In this document: positions 18,199 to 28,700 of the stretch, piece after piece | Numbering within the stretch: position 1 is the first letter of the stretch | Layout of the letters: every line of letters starts with the position of its first letter | NCBI RefSeq assembly: GCF_904846625.1 | Contig: NZ_CAJHBL010000002.1 | Location: forward strand, 372,001 to 436,000 | Length of the DNA: 64,000 bases | Direction of reading: 5' to 3' | Source of the DNA: Psychrobacter sp. JCM 18900 | GTDB taxonomy: Bacteria; Pseudomonadota; Gammaproteobacteria; Pseudomonadales; Moraxellaceae | The notes under the pieces: model-generated | The model's database searches: none | What the model was told of the DNA's origin: nothing | Seen by the model: the letters and a program-made list of their open reading frames with translations, nothing else | Translations under genes and position numbers: made by a program

Positions 18199-18603
18199 TT
18201 ATACTGGAGACGTATTTTTACCCAATGTTAGGGTGTCATAGTCTCTCATTAAGAACAGCACTAGACAGGCTGCCAGCATTGGCCATGCAGCAAAGAACAA
18301 TAAGTTATCAAAAGGTGTTAGGTAAAGACCAAAAGATGCAAAAGTAGAAGCGGCGTGTAGTAATAAGATAATGCCGTATGTCCACTTTTTGAATAGACCC
18401 ATGACAAACGAGAAGATAAGAATGATTTGTAAGCTACCAATCAGGTAAACAATAGTGATGCCTAAATTTTCTAAAGCGTAGAATTTAGCAAATACATTGG
18501 CGGCATGCTCAGGATTTACGAATTTGTCGAGTGTCCAAAAGAAGAACACGATGAAAATACCAAGGCGAAGAAACAATAGTGAGAGTGGCAAATGTTTTGG
18601 CAT
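18199..18603 (-). CDS. DoxX-like small inner-membrane protein
   Basis: A 134-residue protein with four predicted membrane helices. The N-terminal LFLRLGIFIVFFFWTLDKFVNPEHAANVF resembles DoxX/SURF4-like families. DoxX-type proteins are linked in other bacteria to quinone or thiol redox stress, but function is not certain. Two TTGA-N8-TCAA palindromes upstream (18718 and 18786) each supply a -35 box with a 17-bp spacer to a -10 (CATATT and TACAAT) reading toward this gene. This places it in the proposed detoxification regulon. Confidence 0.7.
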   Translation of the reverse strand: MPKHLPLSLLFLRLGIFIVFFFWTLDKFVNPEHAANVFAKFYALENLGITIVYLIGSLQIILIFSFVMGLFKKWTYGIILLLHAASTFASFGLYLTPFDNLLFFAAWPMLAACLVLFLMRDYDTLTLGKNTSPV

Positions 18604-18717
18604 GAATTATCTCTTTTTGAGAAAAAGTAAAAGTGAATTGGAACAAATTAAGCAAATAAAACGGGCACGATGGCACCGAACTATCAGGTAACAAACATAG
18701 GTAAAATATGAACAATA

Positions 18718-18733
18718 TTGAGCAATTACTCAA
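18718..18733 (-). promoter_or_regulatory. TTGA-N8-TCAA operator, proximal site of the DoxX-like gene
   Basis: TTGAGCAATTACTCAA. On the minus strand the outer half gives -35 TTGAGT, then 17 bases, then CATATT as a modest -10. The site overlaps the promoter so that binding would block RNA polymerase. Confidence 0.65.
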
Positions 18734-18785
18734 AAATAAACAAAGTATTACCACAAAATGTACTAAAAACGCATTGTAGTAGTTA

Positions 18786-18801
18786 TTGAATAACTGTTCA
18801 A
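18786..18801 (-). promoter_or_regulatory. TTGA-N8-TCAA operator, distal site of the DoxX-like gene
   Basis: TTGAATAACTGTTCAA. On the minus strand -35 TTGAAC is followed by a 17-bp spacer and -10 TACAAT. The architecture is the same as at the 18718 site. Confidence 0.65.
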
Positions 18802-18966
18802 GTTGATTATATCCATATTCTAGCAATTATAGGGTTGGGTTACTTTCTTTAACCAAACCAGCAATGTTAGGTTAAAGAAGCCCGATTTGTGTACGTTTGA
18901 TTGAGTCTATCGACACATTTAACGTTTATCTTGCGCTATAAAGATTTGCATAACCCGTATAAACGC

Positions 18967-19007
18967 AAAAAGCCCTTTATAGAACGTAAATCCTATAAAG
19001 GGCTTTT
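18967..19007 (-). terminator. Intrinsic terminator of the DUF2058 gene
   Basis: A perfect 15-bp stem, AAAAGCCCTTTATAG (18968-18982) pairing with CTATAAAGGGCTTTT (18993-19007), ends in a T-run when read on the minus strand. It sits about 50 bases past the stop of the DUF2058 gene. Confidence 0.85.
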
Positions 19008-19058
19008 GAGGGGATGCTTATAACACTATAGTAAAGCCAACAGCAGTAAAATAATGCC

Positions 19059-19592
19059 TTACCACATCAAGTCATCTGGAATCACATAAGCGGCATACGG
19101 ATCGTCTTCTGCCAATGCTTCTTCAGCAGTGTCGTTGGACACAACCATAAAGCCTTCCATTTTTGAATCGATACGGTCAGCTAATGGGCGAGGCAGTAGC
19201 GCGTAGCTTTCTTCCAAGCGTGCGATAACCACGTGACCAGCCACTATTTGATCGTACAGTTTCTGAGTGATAGCGATTTTCTTTACTTTGGATTCATCGA
19301 CAAACTGATAGCTAACCTCACCTGCTGTCTCAGTAATTTGATGCTGCTTAATCATTTGGAAAATATTGGCCTTTAATGCTTTCACTTCCAATATGCGTTG
19401 TTTCTCTTGATTAAGCTTTTGATCCTTTTCTAGCTTTTGAGCTTGCGCCTCTGCCAGCGCTTTCTTGGCTTCGACGCTTTCTGAGTCACCAGTACGCTTG
19501 GCATGTTGCGTTTGCTTGCTGATCTTCTTGGCCTTTTTGCTATCAACCAAGCCAGCCTTTAATAATTGAGCCTGTAGGGCATTTTTTGCCAT
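19059..19592 (-). CDS. DUF2058 family protein (YaiL-like)
   Basis: A 177-residue hydrophilic protein. The N-terminus MAKNALQAQLLKAGLVDSKKAKK is the hallmark of DUF2058 (nucleoprotein/polynucleotide-associated YaiL family). A long Lys/Ala/Glu/Gln-rich helix covers about residues 45-90, probably a coiled coil. The C-terminal part (ITETAGEVSYQFVDESKVKKI) is globular. The molecular role is not established; RNA or nucleic acid association is suspected for the family. It is monocistronic with a strong terminator. Confidence 0.85.
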   Translation of the reverse strand: MAKNALQAQLLKAGLVDSKKAKKISKQTQHAKRTGDSESVEAKKALAEAQAQKLEKDQKLNQEKQRILEVKALKANIFQMIKQHQITETAGEVSYQFVDESKVKKIAITQKLYDQIVAGHVVIARLEESYALLPRPLADRIDSKMEGFMVVSNDTAEEALAEDDPYAAYVIPDDLMW

Positions 19593-19998
19593 AATCCAAT
19601 CACCTAAATAACGATACCGAAATCATAAATGCTAAAAAATACATTGTAGCAAACTTTGCTAGCGCATGTGGTCAGACGATGATAAGACTTTATATATAGC
19701 TAGATATCAGTCTGCGGTGAGCCATGCACGATGCTGTCAGTAACAAATTGCAATTATTGCAAAAGGGTCGCACACATCGCTGGATGAAGCTGTGTAAATT
19801 GGTTATTATCAAATGAAGGGGTAAATTTACTTAATAAGATAATTTTTGAAAGGGTAACTATTATAAGGTAAATGAAACATACCTCAGTCAGAATACATAA
19901 GCCAAAGAGAATGAATCAGAGTACATAAGCCAAAGAGCATAGCTTGGTCAGAACTAACAAGCTGTATAGGATTAAATAATTAAATTTAAGGACAGATT
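19593..19998. other. Intergenic region upstream of the universal stress gene
   Basis: No gene is seen. Between the divergent DUF2058 and usp genes it carries a 16-base direct repeat (19894 and 19922) and AT-rich sequence that probably holds the promoters for both. No clear -35/-10 pair stood out by eye. Confidence 0.5.
19894..19937 (+). repeat. Direct repeat TACATAAGCCAAAGAG x2 upstream of usp
   Basis: The 16-base unit occurs at 19894-19909 and again at 19922-19937, a 28-base period, close upstream of the usp gene. Similar but shorter echoes follow (AGCTTGGTCAGAAC). It could be an activator site or a slippage duplication. Confidence 0.7.
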
Positions 19999-20862
19999 AT
20001 GACAACATCACAGCACATTTTGGCCTGTATTGACGGCTCGGCAGTGACTGAATCGGTTTGTGACTATGCAGCGTGGTATGCCAGTAAACTAAACGTACCT
20101 GTTGGGTTGTTGCATGTCAGTGACATACCAGCATCGACCAGACGGGATTTATCAGGTGCTATAGGCATAAATAGTCGTCAGTTTTTATTAGAAGAGCTGT
20201 CCCAACTAGATGAACAAAGAGCAAAAGTCGTCAACAGCTATAGCAATGCGTTGGTACAAGATGCAAAAAGCCATATTCAAAGCAGTTTCGCTGATGTCAA
20301 TGTTCGCGTTTATCAACGTCATGGCAAGTTGCTTCCTAGCATTGAGCATTTCAAAGAAGAAAATCGTGCGATTGTGATGGGACGCCGCGGAGAGGATCAT
20401 AAGAACAGTCGGATTAATATTGGTAGTCAGATTGAGACGGTCGCTCGTGGGTCAGATATTCCTATATTGATTTGCTCAGAAAAATTTGAAGAGCCAAGCT
20501 CCTATATGATTGCCTTTGATGGTAGTAAGACCTCTATTAAAGCGGCACGAATGGTGTCAAAAAGTCCACTATTAAAAGGTTTAAAAGGTCACATCGTGAT
20601 GGTGGGCAATCATAACGACGCCGCCAAACAAAGTATGAGCGCCGCCGCTGCACAGTTAGAAGATGCAGGGTTTGTCGTTGAAGCACATCACTTATATGCT
20701 TCTGATGCGGTGGATGGATTGTTAAAGTTTCAGGTAGAGAACAATGTCGACATTATGGTGGTGGGTGCGTACGGACATTCGAAATGGCAGCAACTGTTTC
20801 TCGGAAGTACAACGACAGAAATTATCGCTAGCACGTTATCGCCGGTCATTCTAGTGCGGTAA
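19999..20862 (+). CDS. Universal stress protein, tandem UspA domains
   Basis: A 287-residue cytoplasmic protein with two UspA domains. Domain 1 starts HILACIDGSAVTESVCDYAAWYA and domain 2 starts YMIAFDGSKTSIKAARMV. The second ends with an ATP-binding type loop, VVGAYGHSKWQQLFLGSTT. Domain 1 has the degenerate MGRRGEDHKNSRINIGSQ. Such proteins accumulate in stress and may bind nucleotides. AAGGACAG precedes the ATG. A short MITE relic follows 26 bases after the stop. Confidence 0.88.
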   Translation: MTTSQHILACIDGSAVTESVCDYAAWYASKLNVPVGLLHVSDIPASTRRDLSGAIGINSRQFLLEELSQLDEQRAKVVNSYSNALVQDAKSHIQSSFADVNVRVYQRHGKLLPSIEHFKEENRAIVMGRRGEDHKNSRINIGSQIETVARGSDIPILICSEKFEEPSSYMIAFDGSKTSIKAARMVSKSPLLKGLKGHIVMVGNHNDAAKQSMSAAAAQLEDAGFVVEAHHLYASDAVDGLLKFQVENNVDIMVVGAYGHSKWQQLFLGSTTTEIIASTLSPVILVR

Positions 20863-20888
20863 TAACGTCATATATTTGTGTTTATCGT

Positions 20889-20929
20889 CTAGGGCGTGTC
20901 CTCAGTTTTATATTGTGGGTACGCCCTAA
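20889..20929 (+). mobile_element. Short MITE derivative (about 41 bp)
   Basis: It begins CTAGGGCGTGTCCTCA and ends TACGCCCTAA, with only about 15 bases between. It keeps one intact and one decayed terminal repeat of the 176-bp element at 5090 and 37405, so it is probably an internally deleted copy. It lies between usp and the cupin gene and could act as a hairpin. Confidence 0.65.
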
Positions 20930-20954
20930 TTGTTTAATATCTTTGGAATATTTT

Positions 20955-21638
20955 ATGCTAATTAATGCAGATTTTTCACAACGTGCTTCACTGGCCCCCG
21001 AAGCACATCAATGGATTAAGTCACCACAAAATGGTGTGGAGCGTGTCATGCTTGATCGTGTGGGCGCAGAGAAGGCTCGCGCTACCAGTCTTGTACGTTA
21101 TGCGCCAAACTCTTACTTTCCGCATCATATGCATCCAGGCGGCGAAGAGATTTTAGTATTATCAGGCACTTTTTCTGCAGATGACACTCATTACCCAGCA
21201 GGTTGGTATTTACGTAATCCACCGTCTTCAGGTCATCGGCCTTATAGTGATGAAGGTGCTGTTATTTTCGTTAAATTGAGGCAAATGTCGTCTGACGAAA
21301 CGCAGCACGTGGCTATCGACACTTATAATGATGCTAATTGGCAGCAACAAGGCAACCGTACTGTCTGCCCGCTTTTTTCCGATGGGGTGGAGCGCGTTAG
21401 TCTACAGCGTATCGATGCAGGCGAGTTGCTATTCACTGAGACAGTTCATGGCGGTGCAGAAATATTAGTTGTAGCAGGTGAGCTAATAGAGGGTGGACAG
21501 GTATATCAGCAGGATAGTTGGATACGCCTACCGATAGATGCAAATGTACAAATAAAGGCAGGGGTGGAGGATGCAACCATATACTTAAAAACTGGCCATC
21601 TTAACCATGTCATCGGTTTAGACATTGAAGAAACTTAA
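20955..21638 (+). CDS. Cupin protein, ChrR-like double cupin
   Basis: A 227-residue protein with two cupin repeats. Metal ligands are seen in the first as YFPHHMHPGGEEILVLSG; the second, ETVHGGAEILVVAGELIEGG, keeps the fold but has fewer histidines. It resembles the cupin part of ChrR anti-sigma proteins but lacks their N-terminal zinc domain. ATG 20955 (MLINADFSQR) is preferred over an upstream in-frame start that would run through the MITE relic. Enzymatic or sensory role unknown. Confidence 0.75.
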   Translation: MLINADFSQRASLAPEAHQWIKSPQNGVERVMLDRVGAEKARATSLVRYAPNSYFPHHMHPGGEEILVLSGTFSADDTHYPAGWYLRNPPSSGHRPYSDEGAVIFVKLRQMSSDETQHVAIDTYNDANWQQQGNRTVCPLFSDGVERVSLQRIDAGELLFTETVHGGAEILVVAGELIEGGQVYQQDSWIRLPIDANVQIKAGVEDATIYLKTGHLNHVIGLDIEET

Positions 21639-22741
21639 ATAGCACTTATTAATTGTATAGACAAAATATAAAAATAATTTGGTACTTCTAATTCTTAATC
21701 ATGACGTACCAAATTATCACTTCATAAAATTAATATATTATAAGCAATACTCACTTTTGTGTGAGCCTTATCAAAAAAAGATACCAAATCAAAAAAAGAT
21801 ACCAAGTATCATCTTTTTTCATCTACCTTCAAAAAATAACAACCTTCCAAGTATCTTCTTATAGAAAATTAGCCTAAGCAATTAAATAGAATGCTTTTAA
21901 ACAGCGCTTTTGGCTAATATTGTCTTTTTACCATCAAAAATTCTATTTGTTTTTATAAGCAATGAGAATGAATATTATTTATTTCCTTGCTATCTATTTA
22001 TTACATAATCTTAATTTATAAAAAATATTTATTATGGTTTTTTTCTCTTGTCGAACCTACTCGTTATCTACGACGTTAACTACTGAAACGTGTCTATACA
22101 GGTTGATTCAGGAATTATGTCCCTTCTAAAAAGCAGGCTATATTTGTAAAATCGAATATTGTTTACAATTTAATAAAGAAACTATGTTGACCTGTAAGCC
22201 TAGCGTATTATTATAAAAGTAATAGCACAAAATATATCCGAAGCTTACTATGAAAAGCATACAAGTATTTTCTAACGAAAAACTAATATTTACAAAGTCT
22301 AATAATAAGTAACAAAAGTTCTCTAAACTATTTTTAAATTGGATATTTGTTGATAGAGTGCGTCGCTAAGAAAGATTAATATTTCTCTTACGTTACTATC
22401 ATGAGTTGAAAAATATTTTGTTTTTATATTCGTTTTATTAAATATAAATAGTTTGTTAAGTTATTTTAAATAGTAAAATATATAGTAAAGTTTTTTTAAT
22501 GAAAGGTTTGTAGAAGACTGTGAGAAAGCTGGCTGTTTAGTCAGGATTTCAGTTAAGTTTTAGTAAAAGATAGAGAATAGTTAGCTTTATATATAAATAT
22601 ATTTTTACAAGTGCATTTAACCAAAGTTCTTTGGAAAAAATGATTTAGAAGTGTTTTTCATTATCGCCTTATGAAATATTAATATTTTATCAAACAGCTA
22701 TGTTTATATTTGGTCAAAATTAGTCAATCAAGGATGGTTTT
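21639..22741 (+). promoter_or_regulatory. 1.1-kb AT-rich non-coding leader upstream of the giant adhesin
   Basis: No convincing gene is seen; the only ORF is short and of biased composition. The stretch is extremely AT-rich with many A/T tracts, a direct repeat AAAAAAAGATACCAA near 21775-21805, and a Fur-like GAGAATGAATATTATT near 21964. It most likely contains the adhesin promoter and binding sites for silencing or activating regulators, perhaps with a long 5' UTR. AAGGATGG precedes the adhesin ATG. Confidence 0.5.
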
Positions 22742-25700
22742 ATGAATACTATAATTGTGAAAGTTAATAATAAAGTTGAGACAGTTGCTGAGCATACAGT
22801 GGTCTTAAAAGATGAAACGCCTACAGTGATTAAAGCTGTTAATAGAACTAATTACGAGCTGCTTGATACAACCGTTAATCGTGCACCAAATAATGTTGTT
22901 ACTAAAAGAGTAGATAAAAACCTTCATATTTCTTTTGAAAATGATGGACAGGGTCCAGACCTCATTATTGAGGGGTTTTATGATAATGCAGATAGTGCAT
23001 TAATAGGTATTGCTGAAGATGGTAGCTATTACTACTATCTTCCCGATACAGGTGACGTGACAGACTATGTCACTGAACTACAAATGGGTGAAGCTCAAAG
23101 TCAATCATTAGCTGGAGATTCACAAATAAGCCCTTGGTGGGTTGGGGCCACAGAAGCTGAAGGTTTTGCGGCTTTACCATGGTTGTTGGGTCTAGCAGGT
23201 GTTGGTGTGGCGGCAGCGGCTTTAGGGGGAGGGGGCGGTGATGATAACGATAGCGCACCAGTAGACACCACCGCGCCTGATGCACCAACTGATATTTATG
23301 TTGGTAATGACGATGCCTTTATTAATGCTGCTGAGATCGATGACAATGGCAAAGTAGATGTAATTATCGGTTTACCTGATAATGCATCTGTTGGAGACAT
23401 TATTACTGTTAATGGTATCAAGCAAAAATTGACTAATGATGACATCGAGAATAAAAACGTAACTGTTAAAATCAACGCACCAGCAGAAGGTGAAGCGCTT
23501 GACGTAACGGCAAGTATCACAGATGCAGCTGGTAATGAGTCAGACGAGCTGTCGGAAACAGTTGGTATTGTTGACACTATCGCCCCTGGAGAACAAGAAG
23601 ATGCTGATCCAGTGGCGCCTGTTGTAGCCCTTTCTGATGACGAAGCTGGTGGAGTAAGTGCGTCAGAATTTGAAAATGGTGTTCAAGTTAATGTCACCTT
23701 GCCGCTAGGTACTGTGGCAGGCGACACTGTGACGCTGACCGTCACTCCTGATGGCGGAGTTCCGATCACTGTCGACTATGAAGTGACTGAAGATGATCTT
23801 GATGCAAGTATTGGTAACGGTGTGGCCATTGTCACCATTCAAAATAATATAGAAGATGGCATAACTGCCGATGGTGATTATAGTGTGACAGCCGTCGTGA
23901 CCGATGTGGCAGGTAATAGTAGTATGACAAGTGAATCAGTTAACTTCACGGTAGACACGGCTCCACCTGGTGCTCCAAATATTGCTATCGGCAATGGTGA
24001 CGCTTTGATCACCGCTGATGAGATTAGAGATAGTCAAGTCACTATCTCTATTGGTTTGCCAGATAATGCTTCTGTAGGTGACACTGTTACTGTCAATGGT
24101 GTTGATCAGCAACTAACTAATAATGACATCGCAAACAGTACGGCAACTGTAACTATTGATGCTCCATTAGAAGGTCAATCTCTGCAAGTCACTGCCAGTA
24201 TCACAGACGTAGCTGGAAACAAGTCTACGGCTGTTACAGTTAGTGCAACTCGAGATACAGATGATGCGCCTGAAGCACCAGATGGTGTAGCTATCGGTAA
24301 CGGAGATACCTTTATCACGGCTGATGAGATAGCGGGTAACCAGGTAGATGTTATTGTTGACTTGCCAGAGAGTTCGAGTGTTGGTTATACCGTGATCGTC
24401 AACGGTGTCGAAAAAGTTTTAACTAATGACGATATTGAAGCTGGTAATGTTGGGGTTGAAATACCCGCACCAGAAGAAGGAGCCGCATTAGAGGTTTCTG
24501 TCAAAATCGAAGATACGGCTGGTAATGTTTCCCCTACTGTAACAGCCAATGCTGTTCGAGACACCACGGCGCCTGACACACCGCTTGCAGCACCTGTCAT
24601 CACCGACAACGTAGACGGCAATGGTGATCCGCTTGACCCTGCAGAAACCATTGCAAATCAAGGCATCACCAACGACAACACCCCAGGCGTGGTCATACCA
24701 GATAGTGAATTGGCCAACGGCACACCGACATTGTTGGTTGATGGCGTGGTCGTACCAGCCACCTTAGTGGGGAATACCCTAACACCAAACACACCGCTTG
24801 CTGATGACACCTATGCTATCAGCTATACCATCACAGATGCCGCCGGTAACGTGAGTGACGCATCTTCTGTGACGACCATAACGGTAGACACCATCGCCCC
24901 TGGCCAACAAGACGATGCAGATCAAGTGGCACCTATCGTGGCCCTTTCCGCTGACGAAGCTGGTGGAGTAAGTGCGTCAGAACTTGCAGATGGCGTTCAA
25001 ACTCAAGTCACCTTACCAACGGGTACAGTTGCAGGCGACACCGTGACATTAACAGTAACATTGCCTGACAACAGTACTATCACCGTTGATTATGAATTGA
25101 CCCCTGCTGATATCGCTAGTAATAGTACCAATGGCTTTGCCGTAGTCACCATTCCAAATACTGAAGAAGATGGCATCACTGCCGATGGCGATTATAGTGT
25201 GACTGCCGTCGTGACTGATGTGGCGGGTAATAGTAGTGTGACAAGTGAGTCAATTGACTTCACGGTAGACACCATCGCCCCTGGCCAACAAGACGATGCA
25301 GATCAAGTGGCACCTATCGTGGCCCTTTCCGCTGACGAAGCTGGTGGAGTAAGTGCGTCAGAACTTGCAGATGGCGTTCAAACTCAAGTCACCTTACCAA
25401 CGGGTACAGTTGCAGGCGACACCGTGACATTAACAGTAACATTGCCTGACAACAGTACTATCACCGTTGATTATGAATTGACCCCTGCTGATATCGCTAG
25501 TAATAGTACCAATGGCTTTGCCGTAGTCACCATTCCAAATACTGAAGAAGATGGCATCACTGCCGATGGCGATTATAGTGTGACTGCCGTCGTGACTGAT
25601 GTGGCGGGTAATAGTAGTGTGACAAGTGAGTCAATTGACTTCACGGTAGACACTAACGAAATCATTGCAGCGGCTGATAATTTCGTTGACTTCCAACTAA

Positions 25701-28700
25701 CAGCTACACCTTTAGAAACTGAGAATCTGACACCAAGTGATCTGAATAAAACTGGTTTTACCGTGGTTAATGTAGGTTTAGGCCCAGTATTAAATGCAGG
25801 TGTGCTTGATGATGTTATTGCCAACTCAGTGATACTTGAAGTAGGTGAAGATCAAGTACGAGAAGTTAGAGTTCAAGGTGCAGCACTTGGAGTTCAAGTT
25901 CTGAGTACCATAGATTTGAGCTTGTACAAATTGAATGAGTCTACAAATGAATGGGAGTTACAGGAAGTAAAAGAAGACTGGGTAGTATCTTACTTATTAG
26001 GCGGCGCATCTCAAGAGACTGATTTTAGCTTGGATGAAGGAGAGTGGCTGTTTGTTATGTCTAGTGGTGAAGGTGTCTCTGCGCTCACTAATTACACCTT
26101 AAACTTTCTCTCTGATACTGTTTTGGACTATTCTCAAGCAACAGCGGTCAGCGGCTCTATTACAGGGAATGTGCTAGACGATGTCGATGCAAGCTTTGGT
26201 TATGATGAACTACCGACGAATGCGACGGTTACCTCAATTACGTCGGTCAATGGTGAAAAGCCGCTCGTAGAAGGTGAGGAGACTATTCAAGGAGAATACG
26301 GTACGCTGACAATATTCTCTGATGGCAGTTATGAGTATGAAGTGGATAGCAGTTTCCGTGGTCCGTATGGCAGCGAGGATAGCTTTACCTATACTGTGAC
26401 ATCACCTGATGGTAATAGCTCTTCTGCAGATCTTACTATTCAATTGAATATCTTACCGGTTGATAATCAAGTTAAAATAGATGAGAGCCTTGTAGTAGAT
26501 ATTGTGCCAAGCGTTGTCTTTGATACGACAGATTCTACGATCGTCGATGCATCAGGGTTTAGTATTGCTAATATAGGAATACTAGGGCCAATTCTTGATG
26601 CAGCTGCTTTAAGTGGTTCGGGTGTCATGCAATTCGCTGTGGGTGATAACCAAGTACGTGAATTAACTTTTAGAGGTGATGGCTTTAGTTTGGTTGGAGT
26701 AGATGTTGATTACGATCTGGCTGTCTATAGACAGGATGAGTCAACAGGTAATTTTGTCCAAGTGCATTTAGAAGATAATTGGTTTACAGCCGTTGGTCCC
26801 TTAAATCTTCCTGTTCTTGGGCAGGGTAATGGATCGTTAGAATTACAGTTCGGCGAAGGTGAGTATAGAGCAGTACTGATTGCTGGTGATGGCCTAAGTG
26901 TAATTGAGGGCACTAACTTGGCAATTACTTCCGATAAACTCTCTGACTATGATAACCCATCTACCTTTGAGGGTTCGATCGCTGGCAAAGATGCAACTGA
27001 AGATACAGGGATTGTATTACTAAAAGTGGACGATCAGATAATGGAGTCAAATGGAGCCACGGTGGTACAAGGTGAGTATGGCAGCTTAACAATTAATATT
27101 GATGGCACCTACGATTATACTGTCGCAAAACCTACTGATGCAGGTCCTGACTGGGTGCCGCCTTATGGAGAAGTAGAATCTTTCAATCTAGTGACTAAAG
27201 ATGCAAATGGTCTGGTCGCTGTTGACACATTGAATATCAAAATCAGCACTCATACTGCGGTTGATGATTTCAATAACGTCACAGTGCAAGAAAGTAATGT
27301 CATCTCGACAATTAAGTATGAAGAAGAGGATGGTTTATTTACTAGTATTAATAACCCTTATTCTAAAACATTCACAGTTGCTGAACATGATGCCGCTGCT
27401 CCTGTTGAGGTGGAAGCGACCGCAAGTTCCCTTAATGCTCTTGGTTCTAAGATAACTATTACATATACTTTATTGAATACTACAACTAACGAGCTCTTTA
27501 CTGAGTCAGTAGAAGGTGGAACGACAAATGCATCATTGAGTTCTTCATTACCTGATTTGCCAGCAGGTGATTATGTGCTTACGATCACTACTAGCAGAGG
27601 TAGCCTGCAGAGTATAGATTTTAATGCCACAGTTATTCATTCAGAAGATTATACATCTACAGTGGTCTCTGCTGTTACTGGTTCCTTGATTGATGGTAAT
27701 GACAATGATCAAGGGCGGGACAATATTAGTACGCTAAAAGTGGATGGTAAGTCTGTATTCGTTAGTGATCCAAATCAAGGTGCAGAATCGATTGATATCG
27801 AAGGCTTGTATGGCACCTTGACAGTTAATAAAAATGGTAGCTATAGCTACTTACCAAACGGCGAAAGTTTTGGAATTGAACGCTTTACCTACGAGACGAC
27901 TTCTGTGACTGGCGATAAAGAAACCGCTACCCTAGAGCTCAATGTTGGTAAAGGTATCACTGCTTCTGAGTTTGCTGATATTGCAGTTAGCTCTGCTGCA
28001 AATGACAGCTTTGTTATGGGCACAGGAGCTGATACCTTAGTCTTTGATAACTTAAATGGTATAAATGGTGGCAATGGCAACAACGGTGTTGATACTTGGA
28101 GCGACTTCAGTGCTCAACAGGGCGATCAGATTGATATTACTGGCTTACTGGACGGTAACCAAACGCTAGGTAATATCGGTGACTACCTGAAATACGAGAG
28201 TGGAACACTCATGGTAGATCGTAATGGTAACGCTGAGTTTGAAGCGATGTTGGAAGTAGATGCGAACGATCTTGATGATCTATTGGGTAGTATTAACTGG
28301 GGAGCGGAAGCTGGTGGCAGAGTCAACTTAATTGGAACGAACGGTGATGACGTCGTTGATATTGCTTATAATATCTCTGATGTGTCGCTCATCAATCTAG
28401 GTGATGGAGTAGATGCTATCAATCTAACTGGAGCAGGTCAGACGCTAAGTCTATCTGATATCTTCCAAACGGAAGTGCTCGATATTGGCGGTACTGGCGC
28501 CAATGCACTGTTAGTTCAAGCAGCAGATATAGCCAACTCAGGAACCTCTGATCCTATTTACGTGAAAGGAAATAGCGATGACACAGTAGATTTAGGTGGT
28601 GTCGGTGCTGATCTTAGCGACACAGATGGTGCTAATAGTCCTTCAGTTTGGATAGATTCAGGAACTGATGTCACAGATACTAATGGTCAAGTATATAATG

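Larger units (their letters stand above)
18604..19058. other. Intergenic region with dual promoter/operator and terminator
   Basis: No credible gene is seen. It holds two TTGA-N8-TCAA sites serving the DoxX-like gene and a strong hairpin at 18967-19007. The part between about 18802 and 18960 shows only a short imperfect repeat around GGTTGGGTTACTTTC/AGGTTAAAG and nothing I can name. Confidence 0.6.

Noticed and set aside
21679..21864. 61-codon ORF in the adhesin leader
   Set aside because: Composition follows the AT-rich DNA (Lys, Ile, Asn, Phe) and the start has no ribosome site.
23281..25650. Regular repeats suggesting a CRISPR array
   Set aside because: The repeats are long, in frame and code for Ig-like domains; there is no short repeat/spacer pattern and no cas gene.
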